Shown: positions 28,252 to 37,696 of the stretch, one piece after another
How the letters are laid out: every line of letters begins with the position of its first letter
Position numbering within the stretch: position 1 is the stretch's first letter
Source: Flavobacterium psychraerolatum
Lineage (GTDB): Bacteria > Bacteroidota > Bacteroidia > Flavobacteriales > Flavobacteriaceae
Reading direction: 5' to 3'
DNA length: 64,000 bases
Assembly (NCBI RefSeq): GCF_025960985.1
Contig: NZ_JAOQMX010000012.1
Span: forward strand, 28,713 to 92,712
Notes under the pieces: generated by a model
The model's input: only the letters and a program-made list of their open reading frames with translations
What the model was told of the DNA's origin: nothing
Databases searched by the model: none
Position numbers and translations under genes: made by a program

Positions 28252-29676
28252 TTAAAATTTTGAAATACTATTTTTATTAGAGACAATAAACCAAACTGAT
28301 AATAGCACCGCAACTACAATTCCAGTGCAATATGACAAAGTGTAACCCAATTTGAATCCTTCGGGAGCTACCAAAATATAGGTTACCACAACTGCAGTCA
28401 TAAAAGCTGCTGGAGCTAACACAAACCAAGCGGTCTTTCCTTCTTTTTTAATATAAACTGCGGCTGCCCAAAGTACGACCGTTGCCAGCACCTGATTGGA
28501 CCAACCAAAATACCTCCAAATAATCGCAAAATCTATTTCGGTCAATGCAATAGCAATGGCAAAAATCGGAATCGAAACCATCAATCGTTGGCTTAATTTT
28601 TTTTGATCTAATTTTAATGAATCAGCAATGGTTAACCGAGCGCTTCTAAAAGCAGTATCACCCGATGTTATAGGTGCTGCCACTACACCAAAAATGGCTA
28701 GAATACCACCCACTTTTCCTAGCATGGTATTGCAAATAATATTCACTACCCAAGCAGCATTATGACCTTCCTCAGCCATAGTAGTTCCCAATTCTTTTAC
28801 ACCTCCAAAAAAAGCCATCGCCACAGCAGCCCAAATTAAGGCTACAATTCCCTCGGTAATCATGGCGCCGAAAAATACTTTTTTCCCGTGTGCCTCATTG
28901 GTGATGCAACGTGCCATCATAGGCGACTGCGTTGCATGAAAACCAGAAATCGCACCACATGCTATCGTAATAAACAATAATGGAAACAAGGGATAATCAA
29001 CAGGGTTGTTATGCATGTTTCTGAAAGTATCAACTGTTATTTCGGGAATTGTGTAACCTTCGAATAATAAAGCACCAAACAAACCCACCGCCATGATTAA
29101 TAATGATAAGCCAAACAAGGGATAAATTTTCCCGATTAATTTGTCGATTGGTAAGATGGTCGCAAGCAAATAATAAATAAAGATAATGACAATAAGAATT
29201 GAAGTATCTGTACCTGTTAACTCTTGTAAAATTGTGGCGGGTCCAACAACAAAAACAACTCCTACTAAAATCAATAAAAGTACTGCAAACACACGCATAA
29301 ATTGCTTAACCGTCTTCCCTAAATACACGCCTACTATCTCGGGAATCGAATCGCCACCATGACGTACCGATAACATTCCAGACAAATAATCATGAACAGA
29401 TCCCGCAAAAATGCAACCAAAAACGATCCATAAAAATGCAACAGGTCCCCATAATGCTCCTGCTATGGCTCCAAAAATAGGCCCCAATCCCGCAATATTC
29501 AAAAACTGAATCAAAAAGATTTTTCCCAACTGTAACGGAACAAAATCTACGCCGTCTTCCTTACTAATCGCTGGAGTTTCTCGACTAGAGTCAGCACCAA
29601 ACTTTCTTTCGACATAATTGCCGTAGATAAAGTAGCCCGCCACCAAAATCAGAATACTAATTAGAAAACTTATCAT
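28252..29676 (-). CDS. cstA: CstA-family carbon starvation transporter
   Basis: A 474-residue polytopic membrane protein with many hydrophobic helices. CstA signatures are FGPIFGAIAGALWGPVAFLWIVFGCIFAGSVHDYLSG (residues about 65-101), GFHATQSPMMARC and TSGDTAFRSARL. The CstA/BtsT family imports peptides or pyruvate during carbon limitation. The length suits the shorter Bacteroidota form rather than the about 700-residue E. coli CstA. It lies 65 bp after the FAD oxidoreductase gene, so the two are probably cotranscribed. Its place inside a carrageenan locus is unusual. It might import a sugar-derived acid made by the pathway, but that is only a guess. Confidence 0.9.
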   Translation of the reverse strand: MISFLISILILVAGYFIYGNYVERKFGADSSRETPAISKEDGVDFVPLQLGKIFLIQFLNIAGLGPIFGAIAGALWGPVAFLWIVFGCIFAGSVHDYLSGMLSVRHGGDSIPEIVGVYLGKTVKQFMRVFAVLLLILVGVVFVVGPATILQELTGTDTSILIVIIFIYYLLATILPIDKLIGKIYPLFGLSLLIMAVGLFGALLFEGYTIPEITVDTFRNMHNNPVDYPLFPLLFITIACGAISGFHATQSPMMARCITNEAHGKKVFFGAMITEGIVALIWAAVAMAFFGGVKELGTTMAEEGHNAAWVVNIICNTMLGKVGGILAIFGVVAAPITSGDTAFRSARLTIADSLKLDQKKLSQRLMVSIPIFAIAIALTEIDFAIIWRYFGWSNQVLATVVLWAAAVYIKKEGKTAWFVLAPAAFMTAVVVTYILVAPEGFKLGYTLSYCTGIVVAVLLSVWFIVSNKNSISKF

Positions 29677-29741
29677 ATTATTATGTTATTAGAACTATTT
29701 TGATTTGCGACTACAAGTACGTATTTTTTTCTTTATTAGCA

Positions 29742-31679
29742 TTAAGAATAACAACGAATCTCAAACATCTTCACGTTTTCAGCTCCATGGGTATCTGCTA
29801 ATTTCAAACGAACTGCAGTCGTAGCAACCTCTGGGAAACTAGTTTTCACCAAACGGGTTTTGTTATTAGTTACTTTCGCTACTTCTACCCATTTTCCGCT
29901 CACACGAGCTTCAACGGAAAAGTTTTTAATTAACTCTGGCGGAACACCTGAAACCTGACCTAATTCTGTCGCTTTATCTGGATTTTTATGCATCATAATA
30001 CGACGCTGCAAATTGGTATCAAACTTCATTTCGACTTTTGTTAATTTAATCGGATTATCCCATTCTAATTGCAATTCGGCATTCAATCCGTCAGACTGCC
30101 AATGGTGAATTTTTTCCACTTCGTCTCTACCCACACCGTCTAACAACAATTTGGCATCACCAGAAGTCGTCGAAGAGGCAAAAATCAAACTTGCTTTCTT
30201 TGCCCAATCGTTCAAATCATTCGCAGGACGATTTGGGAAATAAGAATCATCACGTAACAATTGTTCTTGTAATTCGTTAATATGATTGGTTGCTAATTTC
30301 CGAGGGGTTATTTCTTTATTGATACAAAGTACAGAAGCCGTTCCTACCGCCTGCCCCATCATAGCACAGGTACTAATGATACGAGTGGATGACAACGCCA
30401 TATGACTGACACTTACATTACGACCTGCAAACAACAAATTGGAAATGTTTTTCGAATACAAACTTCTAAAAGGTACTTCATATATTTGTTTAAAATTCGA
30501 ATGAAAGAAACTCGCTGGTTCATCCAAATTCTCAATTCCACCCGGACAATGTTCGTCCAAAGACCAACCTCCAAAAGCGACTGCGTCCAGAAAATGTTTG
30601 TACTCCTCCAAATCTTTTTGATTTAAGATATAGTCACCCATAAAACGACGTGATTCTCTACGCCCCGGTAAAGAACCTACCCAATCCAAAGCAATATTTT
30701 TGGATTCTGGAAAATCTCCCGAATTCTTGATATGATCCCAAACTCCATAAAAATACCCCATCAATTTATGACGATTATCTTCGCGAGTATCTATAATATC
30801 AATATTGCTACCAACCTCAATCCACCAATAGCCTTCTTTGACATTCTTTATTTTTCGATGTTTATCTTTGAAAGCCTTTTTGGAATCAAATGGCAACACA
30901 TAAGATGGCGGATAAAAAGGCACTGGTTTTCCCATATCTTTTGTACTCATCATAATACAATCTCCCATCACCCAATTGTCTGGTTGGTCTGGTGCGAAAG
31001 ATTCACCAAACTCCGCTTTTCCTTCGCGTCCCGTACGGAATTCTGCTCCAGCCATTGCCGCCATCAATCCGTCACCAGAGCAATCGCAAAACATTTTGCC
31101 TTCCAAGGTATATTCGGTTTCACTGGTTAATTGCCAACAAATTACTTTTTTTATTTCGTCACCACCCATTTCCACGTCTACCGCTTGGGTATTCAACATC
31201 AAAGTCAAATTGGGCTGACGCACTACAAAATCATACAAAACATGATCCCATACATGATAGGATTCTTGTGAGTTGTAATATAAATTTTCGATCATGATCT
31301 CCTCAATGATTCCCGTTTCTCGGTCTACTTTAAACTTATCTTGTAAGCCTTGAACCCCATTTACAGTCACACGAACTTCACTCGACGCATTTCCGCCCAA
31401 AACAGGTCTATCTTGTACCAATACTGTTTTCGCACCCGTTCTTGCAGCTGCCACCGCTGCCGATATTCCTGCCATTCCTGCACCAACCACCACGACATCG
31501 TAGCTCATGGCTTTTTTCTTTTTGTTAGGGCGTTTTATTTTTTTATTAGATTCATCCAAATCAAATAAATGTATGTCTTCTTCTTTAATAGGAGTCGCAC
31601 TGACATCGCCAAATAATGGCAAAAAACTTGCTGCTATGGCTCCCTTAACTCCGGTTTGAAAAAACTTTCTGCGTTCCAT
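29742..31679 (-). CDS. Exported FAD-dependent oxidoreductase with C-terminal discoidin-like domain
   Basis: A 645-residue protein beginning MERRKFFQTGVKGAIAAS, a Tat-type signal that suits export with bound cofactor. A Rossmann FAD site lies at 60-95 (VVVVGAGMAGISAAVAAARTG, glycines 66, 68 and 71), followed by VLGGNASSEVRV, typical of the PF12831-type FAD-dependent oxidoreductases. The last about 130 residues look like an F5/8 type C (discoidin-like) sugar-binding domain. It would oxidise a sugar or sugar derivative in the periplasm. It is the first gene of a pair with the CstA-family transporter. The FAD fold is confident, while the substrate and the link to carrageenan are inferred. Related proteins are frequent beside sulfatases in Bacteroidota. 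Confidence 0.85.
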   Translation of the reverse strand: MERRKFFQTGVKGAIAASFLPLFGDVSATPIKEEDIHLFDLDESNKKIKRPNKKKKAMSYDVVVVGAGMAGISAAVAAARTGAKTVLVQDRPVLGGNASSEVRVTVNGVQGLQDKFKVDRETGIIEEIMIENLYYNSQESYHVWDHVLYDFVVRQPNLTLMLNTQAVDVEMGGDEIKKVICWQLTSETEYTLEGKMFCDCSGDGLMAAMAGAEFRTGREGKAEFGESFAPDQPDNWVMGDCIMMSTKDMGKPVPFYPPSYVLPFDSKKAFKDKHRKIKNVKEGYWWIEVGSNIDIIDTREDNRHKLMGYFYGVWDHIKNSGDFPESKNIALDWVGSLPGRRESRRFMGDYILNQKDLEEYKHFLDAVAFGGWSLDEHCPGGIENLDEPASFFHSNFKQIYEVPFRSLYSKNISNLLFAGRNVSVSHMALSSTRIISTCAMMGQAVGTASVLCINKEITPRKLATNHINELQEQLLRDDSYFPNRPANDLNDWAKKASLIFASSTTSGDAKLLLDGVGRDEVEKIHHWQSDGLNAELQLEWDNPIKLTKVEMKFDTNLQRRIMMHKNPDKATELGQVSGVPPELIKNFSVEARVSGKWVEVAKVTNNKTRLVKTSFPEVATTAVRLKLADTHGAENVKMFEIRCYS

Positions 31680-32102
31680 AATTTCGTAATAGTTTTGGTT
31701 TTCGTACTCGTAAAGTTAATCGCTCACTCACCCATTTTTATAGTGAGGAGTAAATCAATTGTATTTAGAGGTTCGTATTTACTGCAATTTTCTTAAAAAA
31801 TCACCGAAATACCAATAATACGACCTTACAAAAACATTACATTCAAAATAATTACGTTTTTCAGGGGTTTTTGGAGCTATTATTACAAATTGTTGGCAGG
31901 AGAATAATACTTTGGGCGTGTCCCTTCGTTATCCCGAAGTTTCGGGACTACGAGCCGGGCTTTTCGCTATATCTTTTTGGCCCCGAAAAAAATCGGGCCC
32001 AAAAAGGATTCCGCTACAATCCCTCACGCGAACTGTGGTGGGATTTATGATTTGATTTTTGAGATAAAAAGTATAATCACTATAATATTTAAAAAGAAAT
32101 TG
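31680..32102. other. Intergenic region carrying a dispersed repeat
   Basis: The divergent region between the FAD oxidoreductase gene and the toxin gene. It contains repeat copy A (31911-32030); the toxin gene's promoter-like site follows at 32103-32110. The minus-strand promoter for the FAD gene should lie near 31700-31800 but no clear consensus was found. Confidence 0.5.
31911..32030 (+). repeat. Dispersed palindromic repeat, copy A (full form)
   Basis: Starts TTTGGGCGTGTCCCTTCG, then a palindrome TCCCGAAGTTTCGGGA, GAGCCGGGCTTTTCGCTATA, a second hairpin around GGCCCCGA/TCGGGCC, and ends CAATCCCTCACGC. The same blocks recur inverted at 43301, 50192 and 51926. It is far richer in G+C than the surrounding DNA. 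Confidence 0.75.
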
Positions 32103-32110
32103 TATCTTTG
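32103..32110 (+). promoter_or_regulatory. Predicted -7 element of the toxin-antitoxin operon
   Basis: TATCTTTG matches TAnnTTTG exactly and ends 23 bp before the toxin ATG. No clear -33 TTG lies at the right distance. Confidence 0.45.
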
Positions 32111-32133
32111 TATGGAAACAAAAGGCATTATGA

Positions 32134-32484
32134 ATGACTAAATTTAATGTGGTATTCTTAACTGAAGCAAGAGAGTTTTTGCTCGAAATAGATGAAAAAA
32201 GTCGAGACAAAATAATTTTCAACATTGACAAATCGAAAATTAAAAATGATAATGAACTTTTCAAAAAGCTAAAAGGAGAAATTTGGGAGTTTCGAACATT
32301 ATACAATAAAACATATTACAGGATTTTTGCATTTTGGGATAAAACCGAAAAAGTAAAAACATTAGTTTTAGCAACTCACGGAATCGTAAAGAAAACAGGC
32401 AAAACACCTGACAAGGAAATTGAAAAAGCAGAAAACATAAGAATAAGGTACTTTGAACTTAAAAATGAGAGAGATGGAAAATAA
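32134..32484 (+). CDS. RelE/HigB (Gp49-like) family toxin
   Basis: A 116-residue basic protein with the RelE/ParE-superfamily pattern: FLTEAREFLLEIDEKSRDKI at the start, LKGEIWEFRTLYNKTYYRIFAF in the middle and LATHGIVKKTGKTPDKEIEKA at the end, which is the signature of phage-derived Gp49-like/HigB toxins. Members cleave mRNA on ribosomes. It overlaps the antitoxin gene by about 20 bp, with toxin first, which is the HigBA order. It sits on the opposite strand to the catabolic genes and right after a dispersed repeat, so it looks like an insertion. The toxin family is confident; activity is not tested. Confidence 0.88.
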   Translation: MTKFNVVFLTEAREFLLEIDEKSRDKIIFNIDKSKIKNDNELFKKLKGEIWEFRTLYNKTYYRIFAFWDKTEKVKTLVLATHGIVKKTGKTPDKEIEKAENIRIRYFELKNERDGK

Positions 32485-32809
32485 AGTAAAAGAATTAGAA
32501 ATGTTCTCTTTTGACAAAATAAAAGATGAATTTATAGGTGAGACAGGAACGGTAAAAAGAACTTTATACGAACAAGAACTCCAAATGGAAATACTTGGAG
32601 ATTTAATTAAAAAAGTGCGTTTAGAAAGAAATATGACCCAAGAAGAATTAGGAAAATTAATTGGTGTGCAAAGAGCACAAATTTCCAAACTTGAAAATAA
32701 TACTACCAATGTAACCGTCGAAACTATTTTAAGAGTTTTCAGCGCATTAAAAGCTAAAGTAAACTTTAACGTTGAACTTTTGAATAGTACTATAAAAATT
32801 GTTGAGTAA
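32465..32809 (+). CDS. XRE-family antitoxin (HigA-like)
   Basis: About 114 residues from ATG 32465; an in-frame TTG at 32453 and an ATG at 32474 are alternatives. The C-terminal half is a Cro/C1-type helix-turn-helix (KVRLERNMTQEELGKLIGVQRAQISKLEN, then TTNVTVETILRVFSALKAKV). It would bind and neutralise the toxin and repress the operon promoter. The overlap with the toxin gene implies coupled translation. The pair's known relatives maintain mobile or unstable DNA. It ends before a bidirectional terminator at 32911-32960. Confidence 0.88.
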   Translation: MREMENKVKELEMFSFDKIKDEFIGETGTVKRTLYEQELQMEILGDLIKKVRLERNMTQEELGKLIGVQRAQISKLENNTTNVTVETILRVFSALKAKVNFNVELLNSTIKIVE

Positions 32810-32910
32810 AAATTATTATTCAAATTTTATAAACAAATCATAATTTTGTCTATGAAATTTGAATAATAGTTTTTTGAATAATTTTCCTTAAATATTGTAG
32901 TTTATCTATT

Positions 32911-32960
32911 AAAAAAAAAGAACTCCAACCCCAAAATAATCAGGGTTGAAGTTCTTTTTT
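32911..32960. terminator. Bidirectional terminator between antitoxin and GH2
   Basis: Stem AAAAAGAACTCCAACCC with GGGTTGAAGTTCTTTTTT, one mismatch, flanked by A- and T-runs. It can end both the plus-strand antitoxin transcript and the minus-strand GH2 transcript. Confidence 0.85.
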
Positions 32961-32983
32961 CTTTTATAAATTAATCAAAACTA

Positions 32984-35900
32984 TTACTTAATCACAATCT
33001 CATCAATGGCGAAAGTCGAGCCATCAGCAGGTTCGATTTTGTAGTTGTTAGCACCACGACCCAATTTGATTTTGACTTTTACGATATTCCAATCAGAGCC
33101 TAGGTTTTTGGTGTTGGGTAATTCAAGTTTCTCGTTCAGTACTTTTCCGTTTACGGTGAGTTTTATAGCACTTCCTGTTTTACCCTCCACTTTGGCACTG
33201 TAGCGAATCCAAATTTCGGCTTTGGCTTCTCCTCCATCATTTTCTTGGTACCATTCTACCGAACCAGATTGCTTTTTATCAAAAAGTAAATAACCTGTTC
33301 CGTTGAAATCGGCTCCTTTTGTGACAATTGATACGCCCGTAAATTTCGCTTGTTCCGCTTGATCACCAATCACTTTGGTGTTGGTCGGATTGTCGTTCCA
33401 TACAAAACCTTCGTCTTCTGCAAAACGCTCACTTAAAATTTCGCTTGGTTTTCCATCAATCAATACCAGTGCTTTGACTGTTGTTCCTAATGTCACTGTA
33501 AACGGTGCGCTGTATTTTTGCGACTGTACGGTTGGCGTTGTTCCATCTGTAGTATAATAGGTTACTATCGCTAGTTTTGGAGCTGCTCCACGCAATGCCA
33601 AAACTTGGGTATCAATTGAAACCAAATTGGAGGTAATCAATTTCTTTTCGCCCAAAATTGCCGAGGCTACAAGCGTAACAGCTCCTGTCTCCTTAGTTGT
33701 TTCTACATATGCACGTGTGAGCCCGTAAAAAGCGATGCGATTAGAAGCTTCAAAATGTTTTTCAACATCTACTGGACTTCCATTGTCTAAGGCTCTTATT
33801 TTTCCTGGTCCTAGTACCGTAAAATAAGTTCTATTTTCACCATACGGATACATTTCGCCCTTCGCATCTGTTACCGTAATACGTACTTGCACGATGTCGT
33901 TTCCTGATTTCGATAATGGCTCTCCATCAATTGACAATCTATTTTCGGAAGGTGTATCCGCGGTGCGAATAGTTTCTTGACTTACGATTCGTCCGTTTTT
34001 GTAGCCCACTGCTTTTAGTGCTCCTGGTTGGTAAGGCACCATCCACTGGCATTGCATTTTGTCCCACTCGGTTCCTGGATTGATTTTCCCTAACGAAACT
34101 CCGTCAAAAAACAATTCGACTGTATCACAATTAGAGTACACCCAAACCGGAATCTCCGTTCCTAATTTCATTTTTGGATGTGTCCAATGTGGTAAAATAT
34201 GAACCATTGGTTTAGTTGTCCACTGGCTTTGGTACAAATAAAATAAATCTTTTTCGAAATTAGCCATATCAATTGCACCACCCATAAATGCTTTAAAAGG
34301 CCATCCACCATGTACATAACCCGCTTCGCCAAGGTAGTCATGACCTGTCCAACGGAAAGAGCCTGCGTAATTGGGAATGTCCCGTATCTGTGCAATATTG
34401 TGACGCGACGTCAATCGAACCGTAGCATTATCATAACTTGAATTGAATATTTGTTTTCTAAACTTACGATTCGCTTCTTCGATCCAATCGTGGGTAAAAA
34501 CCTCTTTCTCGGTCAAATCCGGAATTTCATACGGTTGTTGTTTGGCACTTGGATAACCATCACGATACCAAGTTTTCGTTCGATAATACCCTCTTACTTG
34601 CCACGTATGCGTATTTTCGGTGGCGATAAAAACACGGTCTTTGGGTAAAGTATCAAACCATCCCATTTTTTCACTGCTTCCATTTACCCCAAAAACATCC
34701 ATAAACTCAGAACCCGAATGGCCAGAAGTTACTGGTCTTGTAGGATCATTTACATGACATTCTGCTACCAAATCCTTTCCAACATCACCATGCGTTTCGT
34801 TACCAACACTATAAATCACAATTGAAGGATGATTGCGATCACGACGAAGCCAGTCTGTCAAATCTTTTTTCCACCATTTTGCAAAAGCTTGCTCCCCATA
34901 ATCATGAGTTGCTTTTTGCTCCCAGCCGTCAAAAATTTCGTCCATGACCATCATTCCTATCTCATCGCACATAGCATAGAACTGCGGCGTTTGCGGATTG
35001 TGAGCCGTTCGGATGGTATTTACCCCCATATCTTTCAATTGCTGAATTCGGAAACGCAAAATTTTATCTGGAACGGCAGCTCCCAAAGCTCCAGCATCTT
35101 GATGGTTGCAAACCCCTTGAATTTTTACGTTTTTTCCGTTAATCCACATTCCTGTTTCGGGAATCCATTTTATATCTCGAATTCCAAAACGGGTTTCGAA
35201 ACGATCTACTAGTTTTTCACCCTCATAAATTTCGCTAACTGCTTTGTACAAAGTCGGCGTTTCAATTGACCACAATGACGGATTATCTATATGTGTTTGT
35301 TGCGCTACTTTTTGTGTCCCATTCGACTCTAACTTTAATTTGGTTTCAATAGTTTGTACCGATTTACCATTGGCATCCAAGAAAGTCGTTTTTAATATCA
35401 CTTTTGACCTCTTAGTAGTCGTATTTTTAATTTCTGTATCGATTTTTATTGTATTTCCTTCTGTTCGAACAAAAACACCATCGTTTACTACATGAATATT
35501 GTCGCGAATATCAATCCAAGTATTTGCGTAGATTCCGCTACCGGTATACCAACGTGCAGATGGTTGCTGGTCATTGTCCACGCGCACAGCAAAAGTGATG
35601 GTATTGGAAGTACGAACTTGTTCACTTATATCATAACCAAAAGTTATCCAACCAAACGGTCGAACACCTAGTTTCACACCATTGGCATAGACCGTACTGT
35701 TCATAAAAACACCATCAAAAATAATTTCGATCTGCTTTCCTTTCCATTCTTTGGGAACCGAAATAGTTTTGCGGTACCAACCAATTCCTGCTGGCAAGTA
35801 CCCACATTTATCTCCCATCGGATTTTTTTCGTCGTACTCCCCCTCTATACTCCAGTCGTGCGGAAGGTTTAGTTTTCGCCATGATTGGTCGTTATAGCTT

Positions 35901-36022
35901 GAAACTTCACTACCAACAATGTCTTTCTGGATGAAACTCCACTGGTCGTTGAAATTTATTTTTTGTGTCTGTCCCACTATCCAGAACAAACAACTAGCAA
36001 TAAGTATGATTCCTTTTTTCAT
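32984..36022 (-). CDS. GH2 glycoside hydrolase with C-terminal accessory domains
   Basis: A 1012-residue exported enzyme with signal peptide ending VGQTQ. GH2 jelly roll (20-175), Ig-like domain (180-285) and TIM barrel (285-600) are followed by a DUF4982-like domain. Next come an invasin-like Ig domain, a chitobiase C-terminal-like module (YYTTDGTTPTVQSQKY, about 855-905) and a final beta-sandwich that looks like a carbohydrate-binding module (about 915-1012). The acid/base is probably E409 in SVGNETHG and the nucleophile E469 in IATEN. It likely removes beta-linked galactose or a related sugar in the periplasm. It follows a sulfatase by 29 bp, so the two act together. The long tail is typical of Bacteroidota GH2 enzymes on charged polymers. 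Confidence 0.92.
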   Translation of the reverse strand: MKKGIILIASCLFWIVGQTQKINFNDQWSFIQKDIVGSEVSSYNDQSWRKLNLPHDWSIEGEYDEKNPMGDKCGYLPAGIGWYRKTISVPKEWKGKQIEIIFDGVFMNSTVYANGVKLGVRPFGWITFGYDISEQVRTSNTITFAVRVDNDQQPSARWYTGSGIYANTWIDIRDNIHVVNDGVFVRTEGNTIKIDTEIKNTTTKRSKVILKTTFLDANGKSVQTIETKLKLESNGTQKVAQQTHIDNPSLWSIETPTLYKAVSEIYEGEKLVDRFETRFGIRDIKWIPETGMWINGKNVKIQGVCNHQDAGALGAAVPDKILRFRIQQLKDMGVNTIRTAHNPQTPQFYAMCDEIGMMVMDEIFDGWEQKATHDYGEQAFAKWWKKDLTDWLRRDRNHPSIVIYSVGNETHGDVGKDLVAECHVNDPTRPVTSGHSGSEFMDVFGVNGSSEKMGWFDTLPKDRVFIATENTHTWQVRGYYRTKTWYRDGYPSAKQQPYEIPDLTEKEVFTHDWIEEANRKFRKQIFNSSYDNATVRLTSRHNIAQIRDIPNYAGSFRWTGHDYLGEAGYVHGGWPFKAFMGGAIDMANFEKDLFYLYQSQWTTKPMVHILPHWTHPKMKLGTEIPVWVYSNCDTVELFFDGVSLGKINPGTEWDKMQCQWMVPYQPGALKAVGYKNGRIVSQETIRTADTPSENRLSIDGEPLSKSGNDIVQVRITVTDAKGEMYPYGENRTYFTVLGPGKIRALDNGSPVDVEKHFEASNRIAFYGLTRAYVETTKETGAVTLVASAILGEKKLITSNLVSIDTQVLALRGAAPKLAIVTYYTTDGTTPTVQSQKYSAPFTVTLGTTVKALVLIDGKPSEILSERFAEDEGFVWNDNPTNTKVIGDQAEQAKFTGVSIVTKGADFNGTGYLLFDKKQSGSVEWYQENDGGEAKAEIWIRYSAKVEGKTGSAIKLTVNGKVLNEKLELPNTKNLGSDWNIVKVKIKLGRGANNYKIEPADGSTFAIDEIVIK

Positions 36023-36051
36023 TATAAGCTTTTTATTTTTTTCGATAAAAA

Positions 36052-37509
36052 TTATTCCGCGTTGCTATGAGCGTCTTTTTTAGATTTCGGTACATATTTT
36101 AAACCACTTGCCTCCATTGCTGCTTTCAAATTGAAAAAAGGTTTGGTCGTAACATCCCAAAACGGACTAGGAGTATGTGCTTCCAACATTATTTTTCGAA
36201 TTTGTTCTACTACTTTAGGATAGTCTTTTGCTTCGTCTTTTTGCTCCCTAAAATCTTTGGTAAGGTCGTACAATTCGATATTCATTCCTTTGGTTCTATC
36301 AGCGACAACGCCTTTCCATTTCCCAAAACGAACCCCTTGATTGGGCGTTTTCCCTGGATACAATTCCCAGTACAAATACTCGTGCTCTTTTTGTTCTTTG
36401 GCTTTCCCTAATAAAGTAGGTAGTATCGAAATCCCATCTGTTTTACCAACAACAGGCTCACCTGTCAATTCTGACAAAGTAGGCAACATATCCCAAAAAG
36501 CCGAAATATGGTTGCTCACTGAACCCGCTTTAATTTTCCCAGGCCAATAAGCGATCATAGGCGAACGCACACCGCCCTCGTACATATCTCGCTTTAACCC
36601 ACGTAAGTCGGCTGTAAGATTGAAAAAATCAGCCGAACCAAACATCCCGTGAGCACCATTATCACTATTAAACATGATTATGGTGTTTTGCGAAATCCCC
36701 ATCGTTTCCAATAATCGTTTAATTTTTCCGATATCGCCATCCATGCGAGAGGTCATAGCCGCATGAATCTTCATGTTTTCTGGCCAATCTTTGTCCTTGT
36801 ATTGTGCCAAATCTGGAACTTGATAATCCACGTGTGGAATCGTATAAGCCAAATACAAGAAAAATGGTTTTTTCTTGTTGTCTTTTATAAACTTCAAAGC
36901 ATCAATGGTCAATAAATCATGACTGTAATCGTTATGCTCCGTTTCTGAATTGTTCAATTTTACTTTTTTATCCTGACTCCATAAATACTCTGGATAATAA
37001 TTGTGTGCCAATACTTGATCGGTAAATCCATAAAAATGGTCAAAACCTTGCGTCAACGGACTACCCGAATCATTGATAGAACCTAAACCCCATTTCCCGA
37101 TTAAACCAGTTGTATATCCAGCACGTTGCATTAATTTTGGAATCGTTTCGGTTCCTTTTGGCAATGGAGTTTGTCCTTCAGGATAACCGGGACTATTGTC
37201 ACGGATATAGGCGTGGCCAGGATGTAATCCTGTCATCAATGCGGCTCTCGAAGCAGCGCATACAGCATTCCCACAATAATGGTCTGTAAAACGCATTCCG
37301 TTTTTGGCTAAAAGGTCAAGCTCTGGGGTTTGAATCATTTTTTGACCAGTGTACCCCACTTCACCATAGCCCAAATCATCGGCCAAAATGTAGATTACAT
37401 TTGGTTTTGCTGCTACGGATGCAGTTGACTTTTTACTACCATTACACGAAAAACTGAATAGTGCTGCAGCTATAATTACTCCTATTCTTTTACTTGGTGC
37501 TATTAACAT
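36052..37509 (-). CDS. S1 family sulfatase, lipoprotein (fifth of eight)
   Basis: About 485 residues. I chose the ATG at 37509 because it starts a lipoprotein signal (IIAAALFSFSCNGSKK); the longer frame back to 37632 adds 41 residues that lack a signal. The formylglycine cysteine is C84 in CAASR, the C-x-A-x-R variant. Metal and active-site motifs include LADDLGYGEVGY and FNSDNGAHG. The usual GKWH is GKWGLG, so the histidine is replaced by glycine. It would desulfate carrageenan oligosaccharides in partnership with the GH2 encoded 29 bp downstream. The subfamily is not assigned. Confidence 0.9.
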   Translation of the reverse strand: MLIAPSKRIGVIIAAALFSFSCNGSKKSTASVAAKPNVIYILADDLGYGEVGYTGQKMIQTPELDLLAKNGMRFTDHYCGNAVCAASRAALMTGLHPGHAYIRDNSPGYPEGQTPLPKGTETIPKLMQRAGYTTGLIGKWGLGSINDSGSPLTQGFDHFYGFTDQVLAHNYYPEYLWSQDKKVKLNNSETEHNDYSHDLLTIDALKFIKDNKKKPFFLYLAYTIPHVDYQVPDLAQYKDKDWPENMKIHAAMTSRMDGDIGKIKRLLETMGISQNTIIMFNSDNGAHGMFGSADFFNLTADLRGLKRDMYEGGVRSPMIAYWPGKIKAGSVSNHISAFWDMLPTLSELTGEPVVGKTDGISILPTLLGKAKEQKEHEYLYWELYPGKTPNQGVRFGKWKGVVADRTKGMNIELYDLTKDFREQKDEAKDYPKVVEQIRKIMLEAHTPSPFWDVTTKPFFNLKAAMEASGLKYVPKSKKDAHSNAE

Positions 37510-37632
37510 TGTATCTATTTTGTTATTTACTATAATCTTGAAAAAGTAAATTTCACATTTAATTAGCTGAAAAATAATGTTATCCATAAATAAATTGTAT
37601 CTGACAGTCCATTTGACTAAAATTATAGTCAT

Positions 37633-37675
37633 AAAACTATAGAAGCCCGATTATACATCGAGCTCCTATAGTTTT
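37633..37675 (-). terminator. Probable terminator after sulfatase at 37697
   Basis: Arms AAAACTATAG (37633-37642) and CTATAGTTTT (37666-37675) with further pairing inside (AGC/GCT, CGA/TCG). It lies just downstream of the sulfatase stop, but the T-run on the minus strand is short. Confidence 0.5.
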
Positions 37676-37696
37676 TATACTTTTTTTTTACGGCTT

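Noticed and set aside
31929..32306. 125-residue minus-strand frame across the repeat and the toxin gene
   Set aside because: It is antisense to the RelE/HigB-type toxin gene and starts inside it; the plus-strand product has clear family motifs.
32368..32823. 151-residue minus-strand frame
   Set aside because: Entirely antisense to the toxin and antitoxin genes, with a hydrophobic, low-complexity translation.
37510..37632. N-terminal extension of the sulfatase at 36052
   Set aside because: The 41 extra residues form an AT-rich hydrophobic string without a signal; the internal ATG gives a clean lipoprotein signal.
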